DNA from: Novosphingobium sediminicola
GTDB taxonomy: Bacteria > Pseudomonadota > Alphaproteobacteria > Sphingomonadales > Sphingomonadaceae
Assembly (NCBI RefSeq): GCF_014196525.1
Contig: NZ_JACIDX010000002.1
Coordinates: 343,232 to 407,231, forward strand
Length of the DNA stretch: 64,000 nt
Reading direction: 5' to 3'
The position numbers were made by a program, and so were the translations under genes. Shown piece after piece: positions 33,710-42,799 of this stretch (position 1 is its first letter; every line of letters begins with the position of its first letter). The notes under the pieces were generated by a model. It worked only from the letters and a program-made list of their open reading frames with translations. It did no database searches and was not told the DNA's origin.

Positions 33710-33727
33710 ATCCAGTTCCGATCATCA

Positions 33728-35074
33728 TCAAGTGGGGGAGACGGGGTTGGGAGAAATCTTGCGCCGCCATTCATCGGGCAGGCCGCGTTTGGTGGCGCGC
33801 AGGATGGCCAGGATCGCCTGCCGATCGGCGGGGGTCAGATGGGCGAAATCCTCGCCCTGATCCGCCCCGCTCAGCACCTGAAACAGGCGGTGATAGAGAT
33901 AGGTCTTGCCCGGTTCGGGCAGCGCGTCGAAGGCGGTGGAATAGATCAGATAGCTGCACGGATAGCGGAAGATCCGGTCATGCAGATCAAAGTCGCGCAG
34001 GGAGCGCCGGGCGCGATCGCGCGGTCCCTGCGCGGCAAACTGGCGGGCAAAGGGCGAGGCGGCGATCACCCGTGCCGCATCCGCCCCGCCCAGCGGCGTC
34101 TCATGCGAAAACAGCATATAGCGCAGCAATTGCTCGGCCGGACGGGTGATCTTTTCCCGCGCCTCCTCGGGCAGGCTGGCGAGTGTTGGCCGCGCATCCT
34201 CGCTCAGGCCCTGCGCATGAAGCGTCAGCCGGGTCTGGTAATTGAGCAGCGTGATCAGATTATGCATCTGCGCCTGATGGCCCAGCACCAGCAGGGCAAC
34301 TCCATCGCTGTCCGGCGTCAGATAGGCGGCCGGATCATAGCGGGTGGCCAGCGGGCCCAATGCAGGCAATGCGCCCGACGCCGTTACCGCCGCATTGGCC
34401 ACCCCCGCATTCGCCATCGTCGGATCAGCCAGCGCCCCGCTGACATACCACCCACCCCAGCGTTCTTTCAGCGGGCTTTTCTGATCGGTGATATATTGCG
34501 GCGCGCGCGGGGTCAGCACCCCCGAAGCCGCCGGATAGACCGAGCGCAGCAAGACCCCCGGCACGCCGCGCGTGGCCGCCGCGATATGGCATTGGGTGCA
34601 ATCCAGCTCGGCGCGCTGAAACACCGGCCGCTCGGCCTTCTGATCGTCGAGCAGGTAGAAGATCGCCCCCTGCATCGGATCGAACGAGACGATTTCGATC
34701 GTCTTGCCCTGATGGACCGAGCCGACATAGACATCGTCATTGTAATAAAGCGCGCGCGGATGCTCCGGGTTGATCTTGGTGAACTGAAAACTGGTCTTGG
34801 AAAAGACCAGCGTCTGCGAGGCCTCGGGCACATGCAGCGCCTTGAGCACCGAGCGCAGATAGCCGCGCGTGTCGTCATAGGTCAGATGCGCCGCGCCCCG
34901 GTCCAGATCCTTTTGCAACAACGCCACCGGATCGCTCAAGGGCCGCGTGCGATAATGGATCGGCGCCTCGCTATAGGGCACATAGCCCTGATTTTGCACC
35001 GCGATCTGGGCATTGGCGCCCTTGATCGCCAGCGCCCCGGCCAAAACCAGCCCGGCCCATAATACCGGCCTCAT
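33728..35074 (-). CDS. Secreted CxxCH protein, predicted haem-binding, function unknown
   Basis: 448 residues. Signal peptide MRPVLWAGLVLAGALAIKGANA. A single covalent haem motif CTQCH (159-163) is preceded by KTIEIVSFDPMQGAIFYLLDDQ. Further recognisable blocks are VLLRSVYPAASGVLTPRAPQYITDQKSPLKERWGGWYVSG and GHQAQMHNLITLLNYQTRL, the latter with His residues that could serve as axial ligands. I know of similar unnamed proteins in soil bacteria but no enzyme assignment. It sits between a DsbD-like domain protein and a TlpA-like protein, with gaps of 3 and 18 bases, so the three form an operon of periplasmic redox proteins. Confidence 0.8.
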   Translation of the reverse strand: MRPVLWAGLVLAGALAIKGANAQIAVQNQGYVPYSEAPIHYRTRPLSDPVALLQKDLDRGAAHLTYDDTRGYLRSVLKALHVPEASQTLVFSKTSFQFTKINPEHPRALYYNDDVYVGSVHQGKTIEIVSFDPMQGAIFYLLDDQKAERPVFQRAELDCTQCHIAAATRGVPGVLLRSVYPAASGVLTPRAPQYITDQKSPLKERWGGWYVSGALADPTMANAGVANAAVTASGALPALGPLATRYDPAAYLTPDSDGVALLVLGHQAQMHNLITLLNYQTRLTLHAQGLSEDARPTLASLPEEAREKITRPAEQLLRYMLFSHETPLGGADAARVIAASPFARQFAAQGPRDRARRSLRDFDLHDRIFRYPCSYLIYSTAFDALPEPGKTYLYHRLFQVLSGADQGEDFAHLTPADRQAILAILRATKRGLPDEWRRKISPNPVSPT

Positions 35075-35077
35075 GGC

Positions 35078-35602
35078 TCAGCGCCCCTCGCCCGCGATGA
35101 CATCGGCGGTCAGGTGCAGCGTCTTGGGCGGCTGACAGGTCTGGCCGTTGCAGGTCTGGAAACGCACGCTGATCGGGATCGTCTGGCGGCCCGCCTGCGC
35201 GCCCGGTTTGATGCGGACGGGCAGGGAAATCGTGAAATTCCCCGCGTAATAGGCCGTGTCGAGATTAAAGGCAGCATCGCGCGCGACAATCGGCGCGCTG
35301 CCCGCCGCTGCGCCCGCAGGCTGGGCCACAAGATTGGGTTCGACCGCCACCAGCAGCGGGGTCGGGCCATTTTCATGCTGTTTGAGCGCATAGACATGCC
35401 AGCCATCGCGCACCGCGCCGCGCAATTGCACCAAAGCGCGCCCGGACTTCCCGGCAAGGCTGATCGGCGCCACGCTCCACGCCACGGTCTGCGCCCCATT
35501 GGGGGCCTGCGCCCATGCCTGTCCGCCGCCCGCGATCAGAGCGGCCAGCCCAAGGATCACCCCCCGTTTTACAGAGACAGCGGCGCCATTCATCAAAGTC
35601 AT
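35078..35602 (-). CDS. Stand-alone DsbD N-terminal (alpha) domain protein, periplasmic
   Basis: 174 residues from ATG 35602 (AAGG 8 bases upstream; ATG 35617 and ATG 35593 are also possible). A signal peptide ends in GGGQAWA. The immunoglobulin-like alpha domain of DsbD is recognised by VRDGWHVYALKQHENGPTPLLVAVEPN, then DTAYYAGNFTISLPVRIKPGAQAG and the active-site cysteines in VRFQTCNGQTCQPPKTLHL. Normally this domain is fused to an eight-span membrane domain and a thioredoxin domain; here it ends right after the alpha domain. It may pass reducing equivalents to the adjacent TlpA-like protein, but no membrane donor is encoded nearby. Confidence 0.8.
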   Translation of the reverse strand: MTLMNGAAVSVKRGVILGLAALIAGGGQAWAQAPNGAQTVAWSVAPISLAGKSGRALVQLRGAVRDGWHVYALKQHENGPTPLLVAVEPNLVAQPAGAAAGSAPIVARDAAFNLDTAYYAGNFTISLPVRIKPGAQAGRQTIPISVRFQTCNGQTCQPPKTLHLTADVIAGEGR

Positions 35603-35815
35603 AATCCAGCCTTGCATGTAAAGAAAGCGCAGGATTCCGGCAGAGCGGGCCCCATTAGCGCTGCAAAGCCAAGGATTATCGGCAGGATGCGGCCAAGTAA
35701 CTTGAGAATATCCTATTCCGATATGAGCATTGCTCTCAAAGCAGGCTGCGCTTGCCGTTCGGGCGCGATGCGATATCCTGCACCCAAAATAAGGGCTTCA
35801 CGGGAGGGCGCGATC

Positions 35816-36904
35816 ATGGCGGCAATCAGCGATCAATGGATCGGCGCGCTCTATAGCGCGATTGATGAACCGGCGCGCTGGGTCGGATTGATGGACCTGC
35901 TGCGCCGCGATTTTGACGTTGAATGCGTTGCCGCGCAATTGCTGGTCGCCGCGCAAGGCAAGGCGCTGCCGGTCTGGGGCACGCGCGACAGCCATTCCGA
36001 ACGCCATGGCCGCCTGCATGATTCATGGGCCAACAGTCCGGCCAACCCGCGTTTCAGCCGCCCCATCGGGCCGATCCCCGATATGGAGATCCTGAGCGAT
36101 GCGCGCAGCCCCGCCTATTCCGCGCAGGATCGCCGCCGATTGTCCGACGGGCTGGCGCGCTGCGGTCTGGGGCCTGCCTTTTGGATCAGCCACAGGCTGG
36201 ACAAGGACCATCGATTTACGCTGATCTTTCACCGCACACCCGATGATCGGCGCGATATGGAGCCGCGCGAAGAGGCGATGCTGGCCCGGATGGCGCCGCA
36301 TATGCATCAGGCCGCAAAGCTGTGGCTGCGCATGAGCGAGGCCGAGGCAAAGGCGGAATGGATCGCGCAGGCCCATGACGCGACCGGCGTCGCGATGCTG
36401 GCCTGCGACCGCGATTTGCGCCTGCATTGGTGCAATGAACCGGCGCGCGCTTTGCTGGCCGAGGGGCATGGGCTGCGCCTGCGCCATGGGCATCTTGCCG
36501 CGATTGAGCGCCATGATCACGATGTCCTGGCCGCTCTGGTCGAGGGGCGTTCGGATCGCGGCGTCTTGGCGCTGGGCGGGATCGACCGCCCTGCTCTCCA
36601 TCTGCGCGCGCGCCCGGCCCGGCATTTGTCGCGCGATCTTGTGCTGCTGACCTTGGCCCAGCCTGATCGGCCGGTGCATTATGCACCCGGCGATATTGCC
36701 CGCCTGTTCGGCCTGACCATCACCGAGGCCAGCCTCGCCGCCTACCTTGCCGCCGGGCACAGCGTCAGCGATTTTGCCGCCGCGCGCGGGATTGCCGAGG
36801 GCACCGCGCGGCTGCATCTCAAGCGAGTGCTGGCCAAGACCGGGACGGGGCGGCAATCCGAATTGGTGCGGCGCATCGGCGGATCGGTGGCGGGCGCTAT
36901 ATGA
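35816..36904 (+). CDS. LuxR-type helix-turn-helix transcriptional regulator
   Basis: 362 residues from ATG 35816, with GGGAGGG 7 bases upstream; long upstream in-frame extension overlaps the divergent gene and is discounted. The C-terminal 65 residues form a GerE/LuxR-like DNA-binding domain: ARLFGLTITEASLAAYLAAG, HSVSDFAAARGIAEGTARLH, then LKRVLAKTGTGRQSELVRRI. The N-terminal 290 residues contain no domain I recognise with certainty; the part around AHDATGVAMLACDRDLRLHWCNEPARALLAEG resembles a PAS-like sensor. Similar architectures occur as solitary regulators in sphingomonads. It is transcribed toward the serine hydrolase gene, which it might control. Effector unknown. Confidence 0.85.
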   Translation: MAAISDQWIGALYSAIDEPARWVGLMDLLRRDFDVECVAAQLLVAAQGKALPVWGTRDSHSERHGRLHDSWANSPANPRFSRPIGPIPDMEILSDARSPAYSAQDRRRLSDGLARCGLGPAFWISHRLDKDHRFTLIFHRTPDDRRDMEPREEAMLARMAPHMHQAAKLWLRMSEAEAKAEWIAQAHDATGVAMLACDRDLRLHWCNEPARALLAEGHGLRLRHGHLAAIERHDHDVLAALVEGRSDRGVLALGGIDRPALHLRARPARHLSRDLVLLTLAQPDRPVHYAPGDIARLFGLTITEASLAAYLAAGHSVSDFAAARGIAEGTARLHLKRVLAKTGTGRQSELVRRIGGSVAGAI

Positions 36905-36984
36905 TATAGCCTATACCAAACGGGAGACGCGGCCCCGGCAAGGATCGCCCATGCCGGAGCCACCACTTGCTTAAAGGTCCATCC

Positions 36985-38253
36985 ATGGCTTCTCCGATCC
37001 GTGCTTCTCTTGCCCTCGCGCTTGCTCTGGCCGCACCGTGTGTCTCGGCGCAAACCGCGCCCCCCCATGTCATGCCCGATGGCAGCGTACCTCCCGCGCT
37101 GGCCGCCGCGCGGATGCATATGCTCGAAGCGCCCGAGAATATGCTGACCTTCCATAATATGGATCAGTTGTTCCAGACTCGCGTGGTGGCGCGTTCCGGC
37201 CCGGTCGCCCCTCTGGCCCGCGCCGATGCCGCCCTGCCGCCCGCCACCATTCGCGGCAAGGTGATGAGCGAGGATACGTGGGAGGATCTGACCTTTACCT
37301 CGGCCCTTCTGGTGATGCGCGATGGCAAGGTGCTGCATGAATCCTATCGGAACAACACCGATGCGGACACGCATTTCATTTCCTTTTCCATGGCCAAGAC
37401 TTTCACCTCGATGCTGGTGGGCATTGCCGTGGGCCAGAGCGCGATCCGTTCCATCGACGATCCGGCGGTCGCCTATGTCCCTGAACTGAAAGGCTCAGGT
37501 TATGATGGCGTAACGATCCGGCAATTGCTCCAGATGCGTTCGGGCGTGGATTATGAGGAGCGCTATGATTTCGGCGCAACGCCCAGTGTTGCTGCGCAGA
37601 TCTTCCTTAACGCCATCGTGGCCAACAAGGAGCGCTTTGCCGACATGGCCCCGCGCCTGAAGCGCAAATTCGCACCCGGCAGCCGTTTCAACTATTCCAC
37701 GCTCGACACTGCGGTGCTGGGCTGGGTGCTGGAGCGCGCGACCAAGCGGCCGCTGGCCGATTTCATGGCGCAATATCTGTGGCAGCCGATGGGGGCGCAG
37801 GCGCATGGCTTCTGGATTGCCGATGGCGGGCCGGGCGTCGGGCGCGAACTCAACGGCATGGGCTATAATGCCACGTTGCGCGATTTTGCCCGCTTTGGCG
37901 CGATGATGCTGGACAAGGGGCGGTTCAACGGGCGCCAGATCGTGCCCGCCGCATGGGTCGAACAGGCCACCGCCATGACCAACAACGCCGATCCCGCCGC
38001 GCCGCCTCCGCCGCCCTCGGTGACCAATCCGATGGCGCGGGCGGGCTATGGTTTTCAGATCTGGCGGCTGGATGACACCGGGGCCTATACCGCGCTGGGG
38101 TTGCAAGGCCAGTTCATCTATGTCCACCCGGCCACGCGCACGGTCATCGTCAAGCTGAGCTTCTTTCCCGAAATGGGGTCGGCCAAAGGGAATGACGCGC
38201 TGGAGGATACGCTGGCCTATTTCAGTACTTTGACGCAGTGGAACGGCCAATAA
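36985..38253 (+). CDS. Serine hydrolase, class C beta-lactamase/esterase family, exported
   Basis: 422 residues from ATG 36985. Signal peptide ending AAPCVSA (about residue 22). The nucleophile motif SxxK is SMAK (Ser135, Lys138) in DTHFISFSMAKTFTSMLVG. The tyrosine motif is RFNYSTLDTAVLGWVLERAT and further family segments are RQLLQMRSGVDYEERYDF and GYGFQIWRLDDTGAYTALG. Such proteins are periplasmic esterases, amidases or transesterases more often than antibiotic-hydrolysing enzymes. It follows the LuxR-type regulator by 80 bases and faces a TonB receptor across a hairpin. Substrate unknown. Confidence 0.88.
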   Translation: MASPIRASLALALALAAPCVSAQTAPPHVMPDGSVPPALAAARMHMLEAPENMLTFHNMDQLFQTRVVARSGPVAPLARADAALPPATIRGKVMSEDTWEDLTFTSALLVMRDGKVLHESYRNNTDADTHFISFSMAKTFTSMLVGIAVGQSAIRSIDDPAVAYVPELKGSGYDGVTIRQLLQMRSGVDYEERYDFGATPSVAAQIFLNAIVANKERFADMAPRLKRKFAPGSRFNYSTLDTAVLGWVLERATKRPLADFMAQYLWQPMGAQAHGFWIADGGPGVGRELNGMGYNATLRDFARFGAMMLDKGRFNGRQIVPAAWVEQATAMTNNADPAAPPPPPSVTNPMARAGYGFQIWRLDDTGAYTALGLQGQFIYVHPATRTVIVKLSFFPEMGSAKGNDALEDTLAYFSTLTQWNGQ

Positions 38254-38259
38254 TGAGCG

Positions 38260-38291
38260 ATGCCGCAACCGTCCGACGAGGGTTGCGGCAT
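38260..38291. terminator. Bidirectional hairpin between convergent serine hydrolase and TonB receptor genes
   Basis: Perfect 11-bp stem ATGCCGCAACC / GGTTGCGGCAT with a 10-base loop, lying 6 bases after one stop and 9 bases before the other. No T-run on either side. Confidence 0.55.
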
Positions 38292-38300
38292 AGACAATCA

Positions 38301-40934
38301 TCAGAACTTGGTGCGAATGCCCAGCGTCACTGTCCGGCCCAGCGTGGCGCCATTGGCATAGCCATTGCCCGAAGTGCGATAGGGCGGGTTCTGGTCGAAC
38401 AGATTATCGACGTTGAGCGTCAGCATCGCCGATTGCTTCAGCCCGATCTTTTGCAGATCCAGCCCCCAATACATATTGACCGTATCGAAGGACTTCACGC
38501 TGGTCTGCGTGGCGTCGAACATGATCGGATAGCCGCCGCTATGCGTCAACTGAACCCGGCCCGTGACCGGCCCGACCGTGGCGCCCGCCGCCGCGGTAAA
38601 GTTGAAACGACCCACGCCATTGTCCAGCAATTCGGTATAGACGCCATTGCTCGACGGGCTGGACCGGCGATGCAGTGTATAGGTGCCGCCAAAGCTGAGC
38701 GAGATCGAGCCGAAGCTGGTCGGGCGCTGATACTGGGCGTTGAAGTCGATGCCGTCCTGCTTCAGGCGCCCACGGTTATAGCGGCGAAGGTCGAGGATCG
38801 CATAGGGTGTGCCGTAATTGCTGTAGAGGAAGCCCAGCGAGGGGAAGTTGTCCGGCTGAACCCCGCCCGAAAAGCTGGTGACCTGTGCCTGAGTGGGATT
38901 GGCGATGAAGAAGGGCGCGTTGAGCGGATCATTGTACCAGGCCGCGCTGCCGAAACCGCCCGCGTTCACGCTGATGATGTCGGAAAAGTCGATGTTGTAA
39001 TAGGTCCCGCTCAAGGTCAGGCCCGGCAGCACCGGCGGCTTGATATCCGCGCCCAGCGACCATGTGCGCGCCTTTTCCGGCTTCAGGTTGGGGTTGCCGC
39101 CCGAAATCCAGATGATCGGGCGACCGCCCGCATAACCGATGGCCGTGGTGAACGAAATGCGCGAGTCCACCGAACCCACGGTATCGGCAAGGCTGGGCGC
39201 GTGGAACGAGGTGCCGTAATTGCCGCGCACCGTGACCCAGCCCACCGGCTTGTAGTTAAAGCCGATCTTGGGGTTGGTTGTGCCGCCCACATCGTCATAG
39301 CTGTCATAACGCACAGAGCCCGTCAGATCGAGCGCGGCAATGCCCGGCACCGCATTGGCGCTGCCCACGATGGGCACGAAGACTTCGCCAAAGACCGAGG
39401 CGACCTGACGCGCGGCGGCTGCGGCATTGCGGAAAGGCGCAGCCGAGGAACCGAAGCGGATATTGGCCGCGATCTTTTCGTAATGGAATTCGCCGCCCAC
39501 GGCCAGACGGACATCGCCGCCCGGCAGGTTGAACAGGCTGCCATCGGCCACAAGGCGCGTCTCGGCCAGATCCTGTTTGGCCACCGAATTGTTGCTGTAA
39601 TCGCGGATCGAGGCCAGCACTCCGGCATCGGTCGCGCTCAGATTATAGGGGTTGAGCGCGGTGGACGTGGTGGTCCCGGCCAGAGCGGCGACGATATTGC
39701 CCGCATTGGCCGCATTCTGGATCGTGTTGTTATAGCTGTGGCCGTAATTGGCCAGCCCGCGCAAATGCCAGCCATGGCCAAGATCGGCCTCGAACGTGGG
39801 CGTGATGCCCCATGAATCAAAGCGCGAGGGGCTGGCCACGCCCTTGCCGAACACCGGTTCGAAATTGAAGAAGACGGTCTGGCTGGTTTCCGTGCCGATC
39901 TGGCGGAAATAGGGGTTGGCGTTGGTGATCGTGCCGCTGCCCGACAGGGTGGCTTCCATGTTGACCGTATCGCGGCGCGAATAATAGGCGGTGATATTGG
40001 CCTTCAGGCTTTCGGTCAGCTGCTGATCCAGCACGGCATAGACCGAGTGGCGCGTTTCGCGCGGATAGATGTCGAGGTAATCGCTGGTGCTGCACTTGTT
40101 GGGCGCGCCTGCGGTGGTGCCGGGCATCGGGTAATAGGTGCTGCCGATGCGGACATTGCCGGGGGTGCAGGCCATGCTGCGATTGTCCGCGCCGCCAAAA
40201 CCGGTGAAATTCTGGGTGACATAATTGCGCTCATAGCCCTGCACATTGTTGTGCCATGCATAGGCATAGGACAGCATCAGCGAACCGCTGCCCCAGTCCT
40301 TGCCCGCCGTAACATTGGCGTCAGCCGTGTTATAGCCATCGGCAAAGCCATAGCGCGCGGTCGCCTCAACCCCGTTCATCCGCTTGCGCGTGATAAAGTT
40401 GATGACGCCGCCAATCGCGTCCGAACCATAGATCGACGAGCCGCCATCGGGGATGACTTCGACGCGCTCGATCAGGCCGGGGGGGATGATCTGGGGGTCG
40501 ACATAGGTTTGCAGGATGCCCTGACCCACCACACGGTGGCCGTTGATGAGCGTGAGCGTGGTCGTGCCGCCCGAGGCGCCAAGCCCGCGCAGGTTGGTCT
40601 GCACGATAGGCTGGCCGAAACCGGCGGTGCCGGTGGGGATGCCGTTGAAATTGCTGATCTGGGGGATATTGGCCAACAGGTCGTTCGAGGTCTTGGCGCC
40701 GATCGCCACCACATCGGCCTGGCCTACGCTGAGCACATTGGTGCCCACCGGCGCAATCCCGCGCAGCAGTGTGCCGGTCACAATGATTTCGGCGTTCTTA
40801 TTGGCTTCGCCATCGGCCTGTTTATCGGCCGTTTGCGCGCCTGTTTGCGCCAGAGCGGCCCCCGAACCTGCCAGAATCAGGGTCAGCGCGCTAACCGAGC
40901 CCATGATTTTACGCTTGGCTTCGATTTTTATCAT
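38301..40934 (-). CDS. TonB-dependent outer membrane receptor
   Basis: 877 residues from ATG 40934, with GAGGGG 7 bases upstream. Signal peptide ends SGAALAQ. Plug: NAEIIVTGTLLRGIAPVGTNVLSVGQADV, then GTTTLTLINGHRVVGQGILQTYVDP and VEVIPDGGSSIYGSDAIGGVINFITRK, the standard receptor plug. A long barrel follows with WVTVRGNYGTSFHAPSLADTV and the C terminus GATLGRTVTLGIRTKF, ending in Phe. The sequence LLANIPQISNFNGIP and NGHRVV are common in sphingomonad receptors for carbohydrates or oligopeptides. Divergent from the carboxylesterase gene, with which it shares a 195-base control region. Confidence 0.93.
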   Translation of the reverse strand: MIKIEAKRKIMGSVSALTLILAGSGAALAQTGAQTADKQADGEANKNAEIIVTGTLLRGIAPVGTNVLSVGQADVVAIGAKTSNDLLANIPQISNFNGIPTGTAGFGQPIVQTNLRGLGASGGTTTLTLINGHRVVGQGILQTYVDPQIIPPGLIERVEVIPDGGSSIYGSDAIGGVINFITRKRMNGVEATARYGFADGYNTADANVTAGKDWGSGSLMLSYAYAWHNNVQGYERNYVTQNFTGFGGADNRSMACTPGNVRIGSTYYPMPGTTAGAPNKCSTSDYLDIYPRETRHSVYAVLDQQLTESLKANITAYYSRRDTVNMEATLSGSGTITNANPYFRQIGTETSQTVFFNFEPVFGKGVASPSRFDSWGITPTFEADLGHGWHLRGLANYGHSYNNTIQNAANAGNIVAALAGTTTSTALNPYNLSATDAGVLASIRDYSNNSVAKQDLAETRLVADGSLFNLPGGDVRLAVGGEFHYEKIAANIRFGSSAAPFRNAAAAARQVASVFGEVFVPIVGSANAVPGIAALDLTGSVRYDSYDDVGGTTNPKIGFNYKPVGWVTVRGNYGTSFHAPSLADTVGSVDSRISFTTAIGYAGGRPIIWISGGNPNLKPEKARTWSLGADIKPPVLPGLTLSGTYYNIDFSDIISVNAGGFGSAAWYNDPLNAPFFIANPTQAQVTSFSGGVQPDNFPSLGFLYSNYGTPYAILDLRRYNRGRLKQDGIDFNAQYQRPTSFGSISLSFGGTYTLHRRSSPSSNGVYTELLDNGVGRFNFTAAAGATVGPVTGRVQLTHSGGYPIMFDATQTSVKSFDTVNMYWGLDLQKIGLKQSAMLTLNVDNLFDQNPPYRTSGNGYANGATLGRTVTLGIRTKF

Positions 40935-41054
40935 CAGAAATCCCCTCTGTTTTCAATTCATCCGCTCTGTTTTTATGCTCAATGGCGGCGGATCATTGCG
41001 TGCGTTCCATCGGACGCATGCAAAGTCACTAACAGACGGCCCTGCGTTTGACAA

Positions 41055-41083
41055 TTGACGACTTTCGATAATTTTCGTATTTA
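41055..41083 (+). promoter_or_regulatory. Candidate promoter for the carboxylesterase gene
   Basis: TTGACG (41055-41060), 17-base spacer, TATTTA (41078-41083), about 47 bases before the ATG at 41130. A second -35-like TTGACA is at 41048-41053 but gives worse spacing. Confidence 0.4.
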
Positions 41084-41092
41084 CGACGTAAA
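41080..41092. promoter_or_regulatory. Palindrome TTTACG-A-CGTAAA, candidate operator
   Basis: A perfect 13-bp palindrome that overlaps the candidate -10 element and expected transcription start of the carboxylesterase gene. It sits in the region shared with the divergent TonB receptor. A repressor binding here could control both; no regulator is assigned. Confidence 0.4.
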
Positions 41093-41129
41093 GCGCAAGA
41101 ATGATAATTTCCACCAGCGGAGAGCATGT

Positions 41130-42725
41130 ATGAAAGTCAATTCCGGGATGACGCGGCGCGCCTTGCTTGGATCGGTGGCCGCCACCGGTGCTTTGGTCGC
41201 CACGCGCGCCTATGCGGGCAATGTGGGCGCGGCCACCGACATCGTGCAGACCAGCAACGGCCCCGTGCGCGGGCGTTTCGAATGGGGCGGGGTTCAGGCG
41301 TTCAAGGGCATGCGCTATGCCGCGCCGCCGGTCGGCCCCCTGCGCTTTCGCCCGCCCCAGCCGGTGCAGAAGTGGACGCAGGTGGCCGATGCCGCGCAAT
41401 TCGGCGCCGCCGCGATCCAGAGCGATGGGCAAAATGACATGCCCTTTGACGAACAGCACAGCGAGGACTGCCTGTTCCTCAACGTCTGGACCCCCGCGCT
41501 GACCGGGAAGAAGCCGGTGATGGTGTGGCTGCATGGCGGCGGATTTTCCAGCGGGGCGGCGGGGCGGCCGACCTATTGGGGCGACCATTTCGCGCGCGAC
41601 GGCATCGTGCTGGTCTCGCTCAACCACCGCCTGAACGTTTTCGGCTATACGCAACTGCCCGAAAGCTGGGGGCCGGATTATGCCTCGTCAGGGGTGGCGG
41701 GGATGCTTGATATTGTCGCGGCGCTACAATGGGTGCGCGCCAATATCGCGCTGTTTGGCGGCGATCCGGACAATGTGACGATCTTTGGCGAGAGCGGCGG
41801 TGGGATGAAAGTCTCGCTCCTGCTGGGCATGCCATCGGCCAAGGGTTTGTATCAAAAAGCGATTATTCAAAGCGGGGCCGGATTGGACGCCACGCCCCGC
41901 AAATATGCGCAAGGCTTGGGCGCGGCGCTGACAGATGTGCTGGGGGTCAAGGCGGGCGATGTGGCCGCATTGGCAGCGGTCGATACGCAAAAGATCTTTC
42001 AATCACAGCAGGCCGCGATCGATGCCGTGGCCAAGAGCGACGCGGGCGGCTTTCTGATGGGCGGATTCAACCCCAGCATTGATGGCAAGGAATTGCCGCG
42101 CGGCCCCTTTGCGCCCGAGGCAGCGGCGATGGCTGCCAATATCCCGTTGATTATCGGCACAAACAAGGACGAGGGAACCATGTTCGCGCTGGGCGACAAG
42201 ACGCTGGCCACCGCGACCGATGCCGATTTCGAGGCCGCCGTGCGCAAAGTCCATCCCAAGAATGCGGCCACTCTGGCATCGGCGCTGCGCGCGGCCCATC
42301 CGAGATATTCACCCGGCGATCTGATCGTCGCGCTCAATGGCGCGCGGATGTTCTGGATCAACTCGGTCACGCTGGCCGAGCGCAAATCGCGCCAGAGCGC
42401 GCCGGTCTGGATGTACCGGATGGACCGCGAATTGCCGACGCTGGGCGGGCGGCTGAAGGCCGGCCATGCGACGGAATTGTCTTATGTTTTCGACACCTAT
42501 GACAATATCCGCGATTTCGTCGGCAATGGCCCTGAACCGGCCCGGATGGCGGCGCAGATGCATCCGGCATGGGTCGCTTTTGCCAAGACCGGCAATCCGC
42601 AGACCGCTGCGATCCCTGCATGGCCGCCCTATGATCTGGCGCGTCGCCAGACGATGATCTTCAATCTGGAAAGCCGGGTCGAAAGCGATCCCCATGGCGA
42701 TATTCGCAAATTCATGTCGGCGTAA
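41130..42725 (+). CDS. Carboxylesterase type B family protein, Tat-exported
   Basis: 531 residues from ATG 41130, with GGAGAG upstream. N-terminal twin-arginine signal (MTRRALLGSVAATGALVATR) cleaved near AYA. Alpha/beta hydrolase landmarks are FKGMRYAAPPVGPLRFRPPQP, EDCLFLNVWTP, VMVWLHGGGFSSGAAG (oxyanion hole), and the nucleophile Ser in VTIFGESGGGMKVSLLLGMP. Acid and histidine residues come later, in the NKDEGTMFALG region and toward GHATELSYVFD. It cleaves an ester of a small or plant-derived compound in the periplasm. A strong terminator follows. Paired divergently with a TonB receptor, which may import the substrate or product. Confidence 0.9.
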   Translation: MKVNSGMTRRALLGSVAATGALVATRAYAGNVGAATDIVQTSNGPVRGRFEWGGVQAFKGMRYAAPPVGPLRFRPPQPVQKWTQVADAAQFGAAAIQSDGQNDMPFDEQHSEDCLFLNVWTPALTGKKPVMVWLHGGGFSSGAAGRPTYWGDHFARDGIVLVSLNHRLNVFGYTQLPESWGPDYASSGVAGMLDIVAALQWVRANIALFGGDPDNVTIFGESGGGMKVSLLLGMPSAKGLYQKAIIQSGAGLDATPRKYAQGLGAALTDVLGVKAGDVAALAAVDTQKIFQSQQAAIDAVAKSDAGGFLMGGFNPSIDGKELPRGPFAPEAAAMAANIPLIIGTNKDEGTMFALGDKTLATATDADFEAAVRKVHPKNAATLASALRAAHPRYSPGDLIVALNGARMFWINSVTLAERKSRQSAPVWMYRMDRELPTLGGRLKAGHATELSYVFDTYDNIRDFVGNGPEPARMAAQMHPAWVAFAKTGNPQTAAIPAWPPYDLARRQTMIFNLESRVESDPHGDIRKFMSA

Positions 42726-42759
42726 AGTCCCCTCTCCTGACAATACGCCCCCGTGATGA

Positions 42760-42795
42760 GATGCCAGGCCCTGGTCGGCCTGGCATCTTCTTTTT
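42760..42795 (+). terminator. Rho-independent terminator of the carboxylesterase gene
   Basis: Perfect 11-bp stem GATGCCAGGCC / GGCCTGGCATC with a 6-base loop, followed directly by TTCTTTTT. It starts 34 bases after the stop codon. Confidence 0.85.
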
Positions 42796-42799
42796 GGGC

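Noticed and set aside
36985..38253. Antibiotic-resistance beta-lactamase
   Set aside because: The SxxK motif fits, but the context and overall sequence are those of the broad esterase-type family; resistance cannot be claimed.
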